DNA of 64,000 bases from JBKHYG01 sp046565595. GTDB taxonomy: Bacteria; Actinomycetota; AC-67. Below, one piece after another: positions 1-8,215 of the stretch; position 1 is the stretch's first letter, and each line of letters opens with the position of its first letter. The stretch covers positions 4,159 through 68,158 of the forward strand of contig JBKHYG010000121.1 in NCBI GenBank assembly GCA_046565595.1, given 5' to 3'. A model generated the notes under the pieces. The model was not told the origin of the DNA. It saw only the letters and a list, made by a program, of their open reading frames with translations, and did no database searches. Position numbers and translations under genes: made by a program.

Positions 1-7
1 ACGCACG

Positions 8-32
8 CGCCGCCTGGAAACGGGCGGCGTTT
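8..32 (+). terminator. Terminator-like hairpin at window start
   Basis: A nine-base-pair G+C-rich stem (one G-T pair) is closed by a GAAA tetraloop at 17-20 and followed by TTT at 30-32. It lies just upstream of the first gene, so it probably ends a transcript entering from the left. The T run is short, so factor-independent activity is uncertain. Confidence 0.45.
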
Positions 33-55
33 CGCGCACCTGGGGGTGTTCATCC

Positions 56-880
56 TTGGCTCGCTCCTTCCGTTTCATCACCTTCCTGTCTGACTACGGG
101 CTCCAAGATGAGTTCGTAGGTGTGTGTCGTGGCGTGATCAAGCGCTTCGCCCCACAGGTCGAGATCCTGGACCTGGCCCATGGGATCCCGCCCCAAGATG
201 TCGTCGCAGGGTCCACCGTCCTGGCGCAGTCGGTCCCCTATCTACCTCCGGCGGTGCACCTGGCGGTCGTGGACCCGGGCGTCGGCACGCAGAGGCGAGC
301 CGTGGTGCTGGGCACCGGGGACGGTCCGGTCCTCGTTGGACCCGACAACGGCTTGCTCACCCCGGCAGGTGATGCGCTCGGCGGCATCAGCCAGGCGTTC
401 GCGATCACCAACCGAGACCTCTGGTTGGACAACCCGAGTCGCACCTTCCACGGACGAGACATCTTCGCTCCGGTGTGCGCGCGGCTCGCGCTCGGGATGT
501 CGCCCGAGGAGGTGGGGGAGCGCATCGACCCGGAGCAACTCGTTCGCATCGAACCCAAGCGAGCCGTGGTGGACGACGACCACCTACATGCCAAGGTCGT
601 GCAGATCGACCACTTCGGCAACATGCAGCTGAATGTCATCAGGGCAGAGTTGCACGCGATCGGCATCCTCGACGGCGACCGGTGCGAGGTCCGGCTGAAC
701 GGCCGATCCTTCGATCCGGTCTACGGCAACGCCTTCAGCGAGGTTCGTCCCGGGGAACTCATCCTGCTCGAAGACTCCTATCGATGGATGACCCTGGCCG
801 CCAACCAGGCGAACGCATCCGCGCTGCTGGAAGCCCGGCGCGGAGACAATGTCGTGCTCGCCCGATCCCATCAGGGCTAG
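56..880 (+). CDS. SAM hydroxide adenosyltransferase (DUF62 family)
   Basis: A 274-residue protein of the DUF62 family, which uses water or hydroxide to split S-adenosylmethionine into adenosine and methionine. Recognisable segments are FLSDYG at about residue 9, DPGVGTQRRAVV in the N-terminal domain, VGPDNGLL, and FHGRDIF before the C-terminal beta domain carrying DHFGNMQLN. The length matches the family (about 260-290). The start is TTG, because no ATG or GTG gives the conserved N-terminus. It is followed after 41 bases by an epimerase gene. The related fluorinases and chlorinases use the same fold, but nothing here suggests halide use. Family assignment is firm; the physiological role is not known. 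Confidence 0.88.
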   Translation: MARSFRFITFLSDYGLQDEFVGVCRGVIKRFAPQVEILDLAHGIPPQDVVAGSTVLAQSVPYLPPAVHLAVVDPGVGTQRRAVVLGTGDGPVLVGPDNGLLTPAGDALGGISQAFAITNRDLWLDNPSRTFHGRDIFAPVCARLALGMSPEEVGERIDPEQLVRIEPKRAVVDDDHLHAKVVQIDHFGNMQLNVIRAELHAIGILDGDRCEVRLNGRSFDPVYGNAFSEVRPGELILLEDSYRWMTLAANQANASALLEARRGDNVVLARSHQG

Positions 881-921
881 ACCGTCACGCTCATGCTGGC
901 CGCACTATCCTCAGACGATAG

Positions 922-1971
922 ATGGCCAGACGACGCGTCCTGATCACCGGGGTCTCGAGATACCTGGGCGGAAAACTCGCTCAGAAGCTCGAGAGAGATG
1001 ACGATGTCGAGGTGGTCGGCGTCGATCTCGAAGAGCCGGGCTTCGACCTGACCCGAACCGAGTTCATCCGGGCTGATATACGAAATCCGCTGATCGTCAA
1101 GGTCGTGCAAGCCACCGAGGTGGACACGGTCATCCATACCAGCGTCGTGGCCACCCCCGCCCGAGCCGGCGGTCGCGCGATGATGAAAGAGGTCAATGTC
1201 ATCGGCGCCATGCAACTCTTCGGAGCTTGCCAGAAGGCAGAACATGTGCGGCGCTTCGTCCTCAAATCGACGACGGCGGTCTACGGCGCGGACCCGAGCG
1301 AACCGAGCGTGTTCACCGAGGGGATGGTCCCGGTCGGCCATGCACGCACCGGGTACGCCAAGGACGCCTGGGAGGTCGAGAACTACGCTCGCAACTTCGG
1401 GCGTCGGCGTCCCGATGTTCAACTGACCGTTCTGCGCTTCGCGAACTTCATCGGACCCGAGATCGACACTCCGCTGACCCGATTCTTCAGGCTGCCGATC
1501 GTCCCCACAGCGCTCGGATACGACCCGCGCATCCAGTTCATACACGAGCATGATGCGGTCGAGATCCTCTATCGAGCGGCGACGGGAGAGCGACCCGGGA
1601 CCTTCAACGCTACAGGCGATGGCGTCTTGTACCTGTCTCAGGCCGTGAGGCTGGCCGGGAAGCTTGGGATCCCCATCGTTCATCCCTTGGCCACCATGGT
1701 GGGGACATTCGTGCGCCAGCTCGGTCTGGTCGATTTCTCCCCAGAGCAACTGGATTTCCTGCTCTTCGGTCGGGTGGCCGACAACAGGCGCCTCAAGGAG
1801 GCATTCGGATACACACCGAGGTATTCGACCGTAGAGGCCTTCAAGGACTTCGTCGCTCGAGCCCGGGTGGCTCGGATGTTCAGCGAGGAGCAGGCAGAGT
1901 CCTGGGAACGCAACCTGTTCGACATGTTCTCGCGGATCGCGTCTTCCGCAGGCTTGAAGGAGGCCCGATGA
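922..1971 (+). CDS. NAD-dependent epimerase/dehydratase (SDR family)
   Basis: A 349-residue extended short-chain dehydrogenase. The N-terminus RRVLITGVSRYLGGKLAQ is a modified glycine-rich NAD(P)-binding turn. STTAVYG with a following GYAKDAWEVE gives the Ser and a Y-x-x-x-D in place of the usual Y-x-x-x-K, so the catalytic lysine looks absent and the activity may be unusual. The C-terminal part contains the substrate-domain stretch FIHEHDAVEIL. A TATCCT hexamer ends ten bases before the ATG and there is no Shine-Dalgarno sequence, so the message may be nearly leaderless. Its stop overlaps the next start (ATGA), linking it to an acyltransferase; an envelope-lipid role is inference. Confidence 0.8.
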   Translation: MARRRVLITGVSRYLGGKLAQKLERDDDVEVVGVDLEEPGFDLTRTEFIRADIRNPLIVKVVQATEVDTVIHTSVVATPARAGGRAMMKEVNVIGAMQLFGACQKAEHVRRFVLKSTTAVYGADPSEPSVFTEGMVPVGHARTGYAKDAWEVENYARNFGRRRPDVQLTVLRFANFIGPEIDTPLTRFFRLPIVPTALGYDPRIQFIHEHDAVEILYRAATGERPGTFNATGDGVLYLSQAVRLAGKLGIPIVHPLATMVGTFVRQLGLVDFSPEQLDFLLFGRVADNRRLKEAFGYTPRYSTVEAFKDFVARARVARMFSEEQAESWERNLFDMFSRIASSAGLKEAR

Positions 1972-2963
1972 GTGCTGCGGTCGCTCGTGCCGGCGGCTCC
2001 CCGACCCGATGCGCGGGCGTGACGGCGGGCGGTACCCGATGCCGTAACCGTGCCAGCGTGGAAGGCTTCTGTCACCTTCACGCCATCCCGGTCGAACGCA
2101 CCGTCGAAGCACGAGAACCGGTGCCGTCCACCCCTTTCGAGGAGCAGATCAAGGATCTGCTCGGATTCCTGCGTCGGCGGCTCACCGGTGACTACTCGGT
2201 TGACGACATGGGCCTCGACGCTGAACTGACCGAGCGATTCATCCTGCCGATGCTTCGGCTGCCTTACAGCAACTGGTGGCGCGTCGAGCAGCGCGGCATC
2301 GAGAACCTTCCGGCGCAGGGTCCCGCCCTGCTGGTCTCCAACCATTCAGGCACTCTGCCCTGGGACGCGCTCATGTTGAAGGTCGGAGTGTTCGAGGCCT
2401 CGGAGCGCCATGTGCGGCTGCTCGCCGCGGATCTGGCGATGCGCTTGCCGTTCTCTGGAGAGATCGCACGCAAGACCGGGAATACCCTCGCCTGCCAGGA
2501 GGATTCCTATCGACTGCTTGATTCCGGAGAACTGGTCGGGGTCTTCCCAGAGGGATTCAAGGGTGTCGGCAAGAGGTTCCGCGAGCGCTACAAGTTGCAG
2601 CGGTTCGGGCGAGGCGGGTTCGTGGAGGTGGCCGTCAAGGCGAAGGTGCCGATCATCCCGGTCAGCATCGTCGGAGCCGAAGAGATCTATCCCATCGTCG
2701 GGGACATCAAGCCCCTCGCTCGGCTGTTCGGCTTCCCGTACTTCCCCGTGACGCCCTTCTTCCCGGCCCTGGGGCCGCTGGGCATGATCCCGCTGCCGAG
2801 CAAGTGGATGATCACCTATGGCGAACCGATCCCGACCGATCAGGTATCTGAGGCGGACGCAGCCGACCCGATGTTCGTCTTCAACCTCACCGACGAGGTT
2901 TGCGAGACGATCCAGCAGATGCTCTACAAGACGCTCATGACGCGGCGCAGCGTCTTCGTCTGA
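1968..2963 (+). CDS. Acyltransferase (PlsC-like) with N-terminal Cys/His module
   Basis: A 331-residue protein. Residues about 95-320 are a glycerolphosphate acyltransferase-type domain: NHSGTLPWD carries the catalytic His and downstream Asp, VFPEG is the acceptor-binding motif, and PIIPVSIVGAEE follows. Such enzymes acylate lysophosphatidic acid or related acceptors at the membrane. The first 40 residues carry a separate C-x9-C-x9-C-x2-H pattern (Cys15, Cys25, Cys35, His38) resembling a small zinc-binding module of the DUF5763 type; its role is unknown. The start overlaps the stop of the upstream epimerase by four bases, so the two are co-translated. The stop faces the next gene's stop with a six-base gap. 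Confidence 0.8.
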   Translation: MSAAVARAGGSPTRCAGVTAGGTRCRNRASVEGFCHLHAIPVERTVEAREPVPSTPFEEQIKDLLGFLRRRLTGDYSVDDMGLDAELTERFILPMLRLPYSNWWRVEQRGIENLPAQGPALLVSNHSGTLPWDALMLKVGVFEASERHVRLLAADLAMRLPFSGEIARKTGNTLACQEDSYRLLDSGELVGVFPEGFKGVGKRFRERYKLQRFGRGGFVEVAVKAKVPIIPVSIVGAEEIYPIVGDIKPLARLFGFPYFPVTPFFPALGPLGMIPLPSKWMITYGEPIPTDQVSEADAADPMFVFNLTDEVCETIQQMLYKTLMTRRSVFV

Positions 2964-2969
2964 GGTCTG

Positions 2970-4475
2970 TCAGCGTCCGAGTGCGAAGCGACGAACCCCG
3001 ACCGCTAGGCCAAGGAGCGCTAGCGCCCAGACGGCCTTGCTCTCGACACCCGTCTTCGGCACGCATGATCCGATGCAGACCGGCTTCACATTGGTCGCGG
3101 CGACCGCAGCCGTGGCGCTGGGCAGATCGACCGTGATCGACAACCCGCTCGGGGTGAAGTCGCTCTTGGTGAACTTGGGGATCACCGAGCCACCCGAGTT
3201 GATCGACATCAGCTTCTCGTAGTTCGGAAGGGCAGGCGCGATCCGCAGGCGCAGTGAGTTGGCGGTTGCCGTAGCGAGCGTTCCCGCCGGGCTGACCTTC
3301 TCTTCGTTGGCCAGCTTCTCGAGCGTGATACCAGCGGTCCCGTACGCGAGGTCGAGTGCGTTCTCGAGTTCGGTGACAGCCGCCCCGAGTCCGAGGTTCT
3401 CAAGCGTCTGACCGCCCGCGTCCTTCAGCGTCTTCGGGTCGAGCAGGCGTGCGAGATCCTCGCTTGAGACATGGACACCAAGCAGGCCACCAACATCCAG
3501 GTTGACCACATCGGTCTTGGAATCGGCCTTGGCCGAAGCCTCACCCTTGACGCCATTGGCGAACGCGCTCGCCTTGACCTCGATCGAGTCGGCGGTCACC
3601 CAGCCGCCGAAGATCCCGAGGTCGACGATCTGCGTCAGCGAGGTCGCACGGAGACCATCGAGGGTCTTCGCGGGCTCGTCGGACAGGTTCGCGGCACCGG
3701 CCAGCACGCGACCCGAGATCAGGTCCGCGGTGCGGATGTCCGGCAGAGGCTTGATGTTGCCGACGGTGATGACACGGTCGAGTTCGTCCTTGATCGGCTT
3801 CAAGGCGGTGATGCCATCGAGGGTGGACTTGACCGTGTCGATCGAGTTGTTGACCACCGGGAGGACGCTTCCGTTCACGGTGGTGCGAACGGTGTTCAGC
3901 GCGTTACCGACCGCTGCCAAGGCCGCTCCTTCGCCGATGAGCGACTCGAGCTTCAGGCCGATGTCAACGATCCCGGTGGTACCTTGCGTGCGCAGGTTCC
4001 CGGTCGTGCGGCTGAGCGCGCCAGCGACATCTACCGAGCCCAGGGCCAAGGGAGCGGGGAGTTCGATCCGCGTCTTGGCAAGAGATGCCTCGTCTGCGCA
4101 CGAGGTCGAGTCGCAGCGGGAGGACGACTTGGGCATGGAAGTGTCGCCCAACAGCGGAGCTGCCCACGAAGAGGCTGCGCCCGTCGCGTTGGTGCGAGTC
4201 ACATCACCGTAGTTCGATGAGATGACCAGGGTCTGTGAAGTAGCCCCTAGGTCAAGGGCTGGCATCGCCGTGACCGGATACCCGGCGTCTAGGAGCGCCT
4301 GGCGAACCTGAGCCACCGAAGGGATCGTCACGACGACCTTCATGGCTTCTGAATACGCCTGCCCGTTGATGACGGGAGGGATCGCGCTCTGCGCGGAGGG
4401 CATGGACATCGCGAAGAGACCCGTGACTGCGAAAGCCATCGTGGTCACTCGCTTGGTGAGCGAACGCTGCTTCAT
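2970..4475 (-). CDS. Secreted surface protein with sortase-like tail
   Basis: I do not recognise this 501-residue protein as a named family. It begins with a signal peptide (KQRSLTK basic region, hydrophobic core, PSAQSA cleavage site near residue 30). The body is rich in Ala, Leu, Thr and Val and has an amphipathic helical stretch around 190-250. Two cysteines (C-x3-C) lie just before a C-terminal VPKTG at 472-476, a 14-residue hydrophobic segment and a tail containing RRF and a final Arg. That is the architecture of a cell-wall sorting signal with Val for Leu in LPxTG. No sortase gene is in the window. GGAGAG lies just upstream of the ATG. Confidence 0.7.
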   Translation of the reverse strand: MKQRSLTKRVTTMAFAVTGLFAMSMPSAQSAIPPVINGQAYSEAMKVVVTIPSVAQVRQALLDAGYPVTAMPALDLGATSQTLVISSNYGDVTRTNATGAASSWAAPLLGDTSMPKSSSRCDSTSCADEASLAKTRIELPAPLALGSVDVAGALSRTTGNLRTQGTTGIVDIGLKLESLIGEGAALAAVGNALNTVRTTVNGSVLPVVNNSIDTVKSTLDGITALKPIKDELDRVITVGNIKPLPDIRTADLISGRVLAGAANLSDEPAKTLDGLRATSLTQIVDLGIFGGWVTADSIEVKASAFANGVKGEASAKADSKTDVVNLDVGGLLGVHVSSEDLARLLDPKTLKDAGGQTLENLGLGAAVTELENALDLAYGTAGITLEKLANEEKVSPAGTLATATANSLRLRIAPALPNYEKLMSINSGGSVIPKFTKSDFTPSGLSITVDLPSATAAVAATNVKPVCIGSCVPKTGVESKAVWALALLGLAVGVRRFALGR

Positions 4476-4842
4476 ATCTCTCCGAACTCCAGGTCCATCC
4501 CGAAGGGGTCACCTTCGAAAGGTGGTTGGTGCATACTTAGATTCGCCGCTGATGACCGCGACCCCTCCGTCGCAAATCGGGACAACAGCCCTCATGACTT
4601 CCCGGTTCTCCACGATGCCGCGGTGTGTGTGAGGCCGCTGACGGTCACAGTATGCCAAGGAATCGGGGCTTCGGGTAGTCCCATCTCGCCAGTAGAAACG
4701 AAAGACTCGGACCTTTCGTTTCGCTCCCCAGCAGATCTTGCCAGGGAATCTCCAGGTCGTATGGGGTAGATGGGGCTTCTCGGCCTGCCCGGTGCCCCCG
4801 AGGGAAGAGTTGTTCGACTCGTCAGAGCAGTTTATCGACTGG
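4476..4842. other. 367-base intergenic region
   Basis: No convincing gene is present. On the minus strand it is both the leader of the surface-protein gene and the tail of the DUF5667 gene. Two adjacent short hairpins (4497-4509 and 4510-4524) sit in the last 50 bases of the leader, and a perfect A+T-rich inverted repeat lies at 4695-4722. I could not match the leader to a known riboswitch and could not define a -10/-35 pair. Confidence 0.6.
4695..4722. repeat. Perfect 10-bp inverted repeat, operator- or terminator-like
   Basis: GAAACGAAAG and its exact complement CTTTCGTTTC flank an eight-base spacer. The arms are A+T-rich in a G+C-rich neighbourhood. It lies about 120 bases beyond the stop of the DUF5667 gene and about 220 bases before the surface-protein start. 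It could be a regulator site or an RNA hairpin; there is no T run after it on either strand. Confidence 0.55.
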
Positions 4843-5991
4843 TCAGAGCGGCTGGGTGAATTCCTCGATCAGCCGCCGGAAGGGGTCTTCCAATTCGTCG
4901 TCGATGCGGCCAGGCAGGTTCGGGATCCGGTCGGGATCTGGGACCGGTTCGATCCGAGGCGGCTCGGGACGCGGGGCCGTGGTCGGGCGAGGCGCCGGCG
5001 GGGGGCTCGGCTCTGGCGGGGTTTTGGAGAAGCCTGGATCGATGCTCGGAGCCGGACACACGCCAGCGCATCCAGGCGGGGGTCCACCGCCCAAGCCAGG
5101 TCGCGTCGGATCTTGCTCGGGGGAGCATCCGACGCAGCCGGTGGTGATCGTTGCGGTTCGCTCTGCGGCCCGCTCTATGGTCGCGATCGCTTGCAGCAAC
5201 AGGGGCTTCGCGGCGGCCGGGACAGCTTCTTCAAGCCCGACCAGCCGGTCATGCTGAACCTCTAGGAACTCGGTCAAGGCGGGGAGCGCTTCTGCGGCGC
5301 CCGCGACTCCGTCTGCTTGCGCCGCCAAGATGAGGTCGGTCCCGCGCATGGTCTGGATCTCGAGGTCGTCCACGGGTATCTGGAAGAGTGAGGCTCTCGT
5401 CTCGTTGCGCTCGGTCAGACCTTCGATCTCGTCCACTCGGGTGCCCGCGAAACTCAGCATGCGCAAGCCTTCAGGTAACCCCGACATGCCCCAGGTCTGT
5501 ACGCGCTCACGGAACCGCTTCACGCCGTACAGCGGGTCACCCGGAAGGGCTGACCCGCTCGCAGCCACCGCGACCGCCGAAGTCGCCACCAACGATGAGG
5601 CGACGGCTGCCACCGCCATCATCCGGGCTGATTCGCGTGCCCTGACCAAGACGCTCTTGCGCGCTCTGGCGGCCGACAGGGACGCGACCGGCGTGCTGGC
5701 ACCTGTAAGTTCGGCCCGTAGGCCTCGACGCAATCCCTGCGGCGCAGCCACCTGGATCCTCGGTCTGAGCGCGGTCGCGAACCCCGCCAGCGCCGCGGCG
5801 TCTCCGCTGACCGTCATGCCGTCTAGCGCACGGTCGAAGGCTTCGGCAGCAGATGTCTCAAGTGAGCGGGCCTCGGTCAGCAGACGCTGACGCAAGGAAT
5901 CCGAGAAGCCTGCGCGAGGCGAGGTCGAACGCACCGTCTCGCCGAGCTCGGTCAGCGCGCCGTTGATCGTCCCGACCTGGTCCGGAGTCAT
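4843..5991 (-). CDS. DUF5667-type membrane protein, probable anti-sigma factor
   Basis: A 382-residue protein. The first 115 residues are probably cytoplasmic, a membrane helix runs from about 124 to 145, and LPGDPLYGVKRF at 149-160 is the hallmark of DUF5667 proteins. The rest lies outside the membrane and ends in a Pro-rich region (about 285-355) and an acidic tail. Its start overlaps the stop of an ECF sigma gene by four bases, the usual arrangement for a sigma factor and the membrane protein that holds it. No zinc-binding anti-sigma HxxxCxxC motif is visible, so the anti-sigma role rests on position and topology. Confidence 0.65.
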   Translation of the reverse strand: MTPDQVGTINGALTELGETVRSTSPRAGFSDSLRQRLLTEARSLETSAAEAFDRALDGMTVSGDAAALAGFATALRPRIQVAAPQGLRRGLRAELTGASTPVASLSAARARKSVLVRARESARMMAVAAVASSLVATSAVAVAASGSALPGDPLYGVKRFRERVQTWGMSGLPEGLRMLSFAGTRVDEIEGLTERNETRASLFQIPVDDLEIQTMRGTDLILAAQADGVAGAAEALPALTEFLEVQHDRLVGLEEAVPAAAKPLLLQAIATIERAAERTATITTGCVGCSPEQDPTRPGLGGGPPPGCAGVCPAPSIDPGFSKTPPEPSPPPAPRPTTAPRPEPPRIEPVPDPDRIPNLPGRIDDELEDPFRRLIEEFTQPL

Positions 5992-6581
5992 GCATCCTCC
6001 GTAACGAGCCGGTAGAGGGCTTTGACCGCCCGGAACTGCATGGCCTTTATCGCGCCTTCGGTCTTCTCCAACGCAGCCGCAGTCTCTGCCACTGACAGTT
6101 CCTGCATGAAGCGCAGATGGATGACCTCTTGCTGTTCCTCATTGAGTTTCGAGATCGCCCTGGCTAGCTCGGCGCGGGTCACGCTCCGGAGAGCCTCATG
6201 CTCTGGATCGACGATCTCGTCGCCACGATGCCCGGTTGGGTCGATCCCAGTGATCTCGAGGCGGACCTTGCCGGACTTGTAGTGGTCGTAGACCAGGTTG
6301 CGTGCGATCGTGATGAACCAAGCGCCGATGTCGCGGCCCTGCCAGTTGAAATCGCCGATCCGACGCAACGCTCGGATGAATGTCTCGCTGGTGAGGTCCT
6401 CAGCCAGGGCCTGGTCGGCATTGCACTTGAAGTAGATGAACCGATACACCTTGTCCAGGTATCGGTCATAGAGTTTGGCGAATGCTTCCGCGTCCCCGTC
6501 GCGCGCATCGTCGACGAGGATGATCACATCGTCCTCACCGGCTCGCATGGAGCCGGTGATGGCGACCGGTTCGACCGTCAT
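5988..6581 (-). CDS. ECF-type RNA polymerase sigma factor
   Basis: A 197-residue sigma-70 family protein of the extracytoplasmic-function type. Region 2 is seen as LYDRYLDKVYRFIY through DLTSETFIRALRRI and ITIARNLVYDHYKS. Region 4 is the helix-turn-helix ELSVAETAAALEKTEGAIKA. It would direct RNA polymerase to a stress or envelope regulon, presumably including its own operon. AGGTGGG immediately precedes the ATG. It is followed, with a four-base overlap, by the DUF5667 membrane protein that probably restrains it. Which promoter it recognises cannot be read here. Confidence 0.88.
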   Translation of the reverse strand: MTVEPVAITGSMRAGEDDVIILVDDARDGDAEAFAKLYDRYLDKVYRFIYFKCNADQALAEDLTSETFIRALRRIGDFNWQGRDIGAWFITIARNLVYDHYKSGKVRLEITGIDPTGHRGDEIVDPEHEALRSVTRAELARAISKLNEEQQEVIHLRFMQELSVAETAAALEKTEGAIKAMQFRAVKALYRLVTEDA

Positions 6582-6626
6582 CCCACCTCTAACATCGTCA
6601 TTCGGACGCCTCGGGTTGAGCTTTCA

Positions 6627-6710
6627 TCAACGCTGGGCCAATTGCGTCAACATCGCCGCGACCACCGCTGCTAGCAACGCGACCAACAACATCGCGGTTC
6701 CTTTTCGCAT
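6627..6710 (-). CDS. Possible 27-residue hydrophobic peptide
   Basis: A short reading frame encodes a charged start (RKG) followed by a single hydrophobic helix of about 18 residues and ends TQLAQR. It lies 45 bases upstream of the ECF sigma gene on the same strand. AAAGGA precedes an internal ATG at codon 7 with good spacing, so the real product could be 21 residues. Such single-helix peptides are common but also arise by chance, so this is tentative. Confidence 0.28.
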   Translation of the reverse strand: MRKGTAMLLVALLAAVVAAMLTQLAQR

Positions 6711-6769
6711 GTCGGACAAGGTTACGGGCGTGCCCGGTTGCCCGCAATGGCCAAATCGGGATCATTTCT

Positions 6770-8188
6770 ATGCTTTCGGGGATGCGAAGGGACATCCTCT
6801 GCGGCGACGGGGTGATGGAAGTGGTCGTTCCATCCGAATGCCGCATCTTGGGCGCGCCTGAGAGCCTGCCCGCTCTGGCGGACCCGCACGCCGCGGTTCG
6901 GGTTGCCCTCGACGATCCGATCGGTCACGACGGGTTGTCGTCAACCGTCGGTCCCGGGTCGAAGGTGACGATCGCACTCGACGATCTGACGATCCCTGTC
7001 GTGCCCATGGAACCCGACTTCCGGCGCGTCGCTCTCGAGGTGGTCCTGGAAGAGCTCCACGGTCTAGGGGTCAAGCCTGAGGATGTGCGCATCGTGGTCG
7101 CCAACGCGCTGCATAGGCAGTGGACCCGCAGCGAGTTGGCGACCGCGCTCGGTCCGCTGCTATCCCTGTTGCCGCCCCAACGGCTGTTCAACCACGATGC
7201 ATGCGATCCGGAGAGCCTGGTCTACCTCGGTGAGACCGAGCGCGGGTTCGAGGTTGAGGTGAATCGGCTGCTCGTCGAGAGCGACCAGTTCATCTACATC
7301 AACTGCACGCCGTCACCCATGAACGGGGGATGGAAGTCGCTCGTCGTCGGCATGTCCACCTTCCGATCGATCCGCCACCACCACCGGCCGTTCCCGTTCG
7401 CGCGCGGCCACTCGATCATGGATCCGCACAAGAGCGCCTTCCATCGGCTGCTGGCCGAGATGGGAGAGGTGCTGATGAGCCATCTCGCTCCTCAGGGCCG
7501 CAAGCCGCTCTCGATCGAGTTCGTCCCGACCGGAACGGTCCCGGCCGGTATCGCGGGAGTGTTCGCCGGCTTCACCCCGGAGGTTCATGAACACACCCTC
7601 GAGCTGCTCGCGAGCCAGCAACGCGTCACCGTGGAAGGGCAGAGCGATATCGGGATCTGGGGACTGCCGAACCGCGACCCCTACTCGGCGCACTCGCGTA
7701 TCAACCCGATCCTCGTGGCCAATCTCGCTTGCTCGTACACCTTCGGTCTCTACTCCAACCAACCGCTGGTTCGAGAGGGCGGTGTCGCCATCTTCGCCAA
7801 CCCGGTCGATGTCGAGTTCGAGCGGCATCACGCGTCGTACCCGGAACTGTGGGAGCTCTTGACTCGCACCACCGACCCGGTCGAGTTGTGGGACGAGTAC
7901 GCCGAGGATTTCGCCGCCCGACCCGAGTACATCTATGCCTACAGGAAACGCTTCTCGTTCCACGGTGCGCATCCGCTGTTCCTGTGGGGCCAGACCCGAT
8001 TCCCTCGCAAACACCTAGGACGGATCATCTTATGCGGTGGTAGCGACCCGGCGCCGGTCGAACGGATGGGCTTCACCCACGCGCCAGACATGGACCAAGC
8101 TCTGGCCATAGCTAGGAGCGACATCGGCGCCAACGCCAGCACGAGCCTGGTGGACCTACCACCGATATTCATCCCCGAGGTGGTCTGA
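6770..8188 (+). CDS. LarA-like (DUF2088) protein, nickel-pincer racemase family
   Basis: A 472-residue protein resembling lactate racemase LarA, which epimerises 2-hydroxy acids with a covalently bound nickel-pincer nucleotide. IALDD in the N-terminal domain, VANALHRQWT, GGWKSLVVGMSTF with its lysine, and RHHHRP followed by HSIMDP match the family's cofactor-binding region. Length is somewhat greater than the 420-430 residues of LarA. No larB, larC or larE cofactor genes are nearby, so activity would depend on genes elsewhere. ATG codons at 6770 and 6782 are both possible starts. Actual substrate unknown; many DUF2088 proteins are not lactate racemases. Confidence 0.72.
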   Translation: MLSGMRRDILCGDGVMEVVVPSECRILGAPESLPALADPHAAVRVALDDPIGHDGLSSTVGPGSKVTIALDDLTIPVVPMEPDFRRVALEVVLEELHGLGVKPEDVRIVVANALHRQWTRSELATALGPLLSLLPPQRLFNHDACDPESLVYLGETERGFEVEVNRLLVESDQFIYINCTPSPMNGGWKSLVVGMSTFRSIRHHHRPFPFARGHSIMDPHKSAFHRLLAEMGEVLMSHLAPQGRKPLSIEFVPTGTVPAGIAGVFAGFTPEVHEHTLELLASQQRVTVEGQSDIGIWGLPNRDPYSAHSRINPILVANLACSYTFGLYSNQPLVREGGVAIFANPVDVEFERHHASYPELWELLTRTTDPVELWDEYAEDFAARPEYIYAYRKRFSFHGAHPLFLWGQTRFPRKHLGRIILCGGSDPAPVERMGFTHAPDMDQALAIARSDIGANASTSLVDLPPIFIPEVV

Positions 8189-8215
8189 CCTCAGGCGCGC
8201 TTGATGGTCTGAACA

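Noticed and set aside
877..2112. Long minus-strand frame opposite the epimerase gene
   Set aside because: Antisense shadow of a clearly conserved gene.
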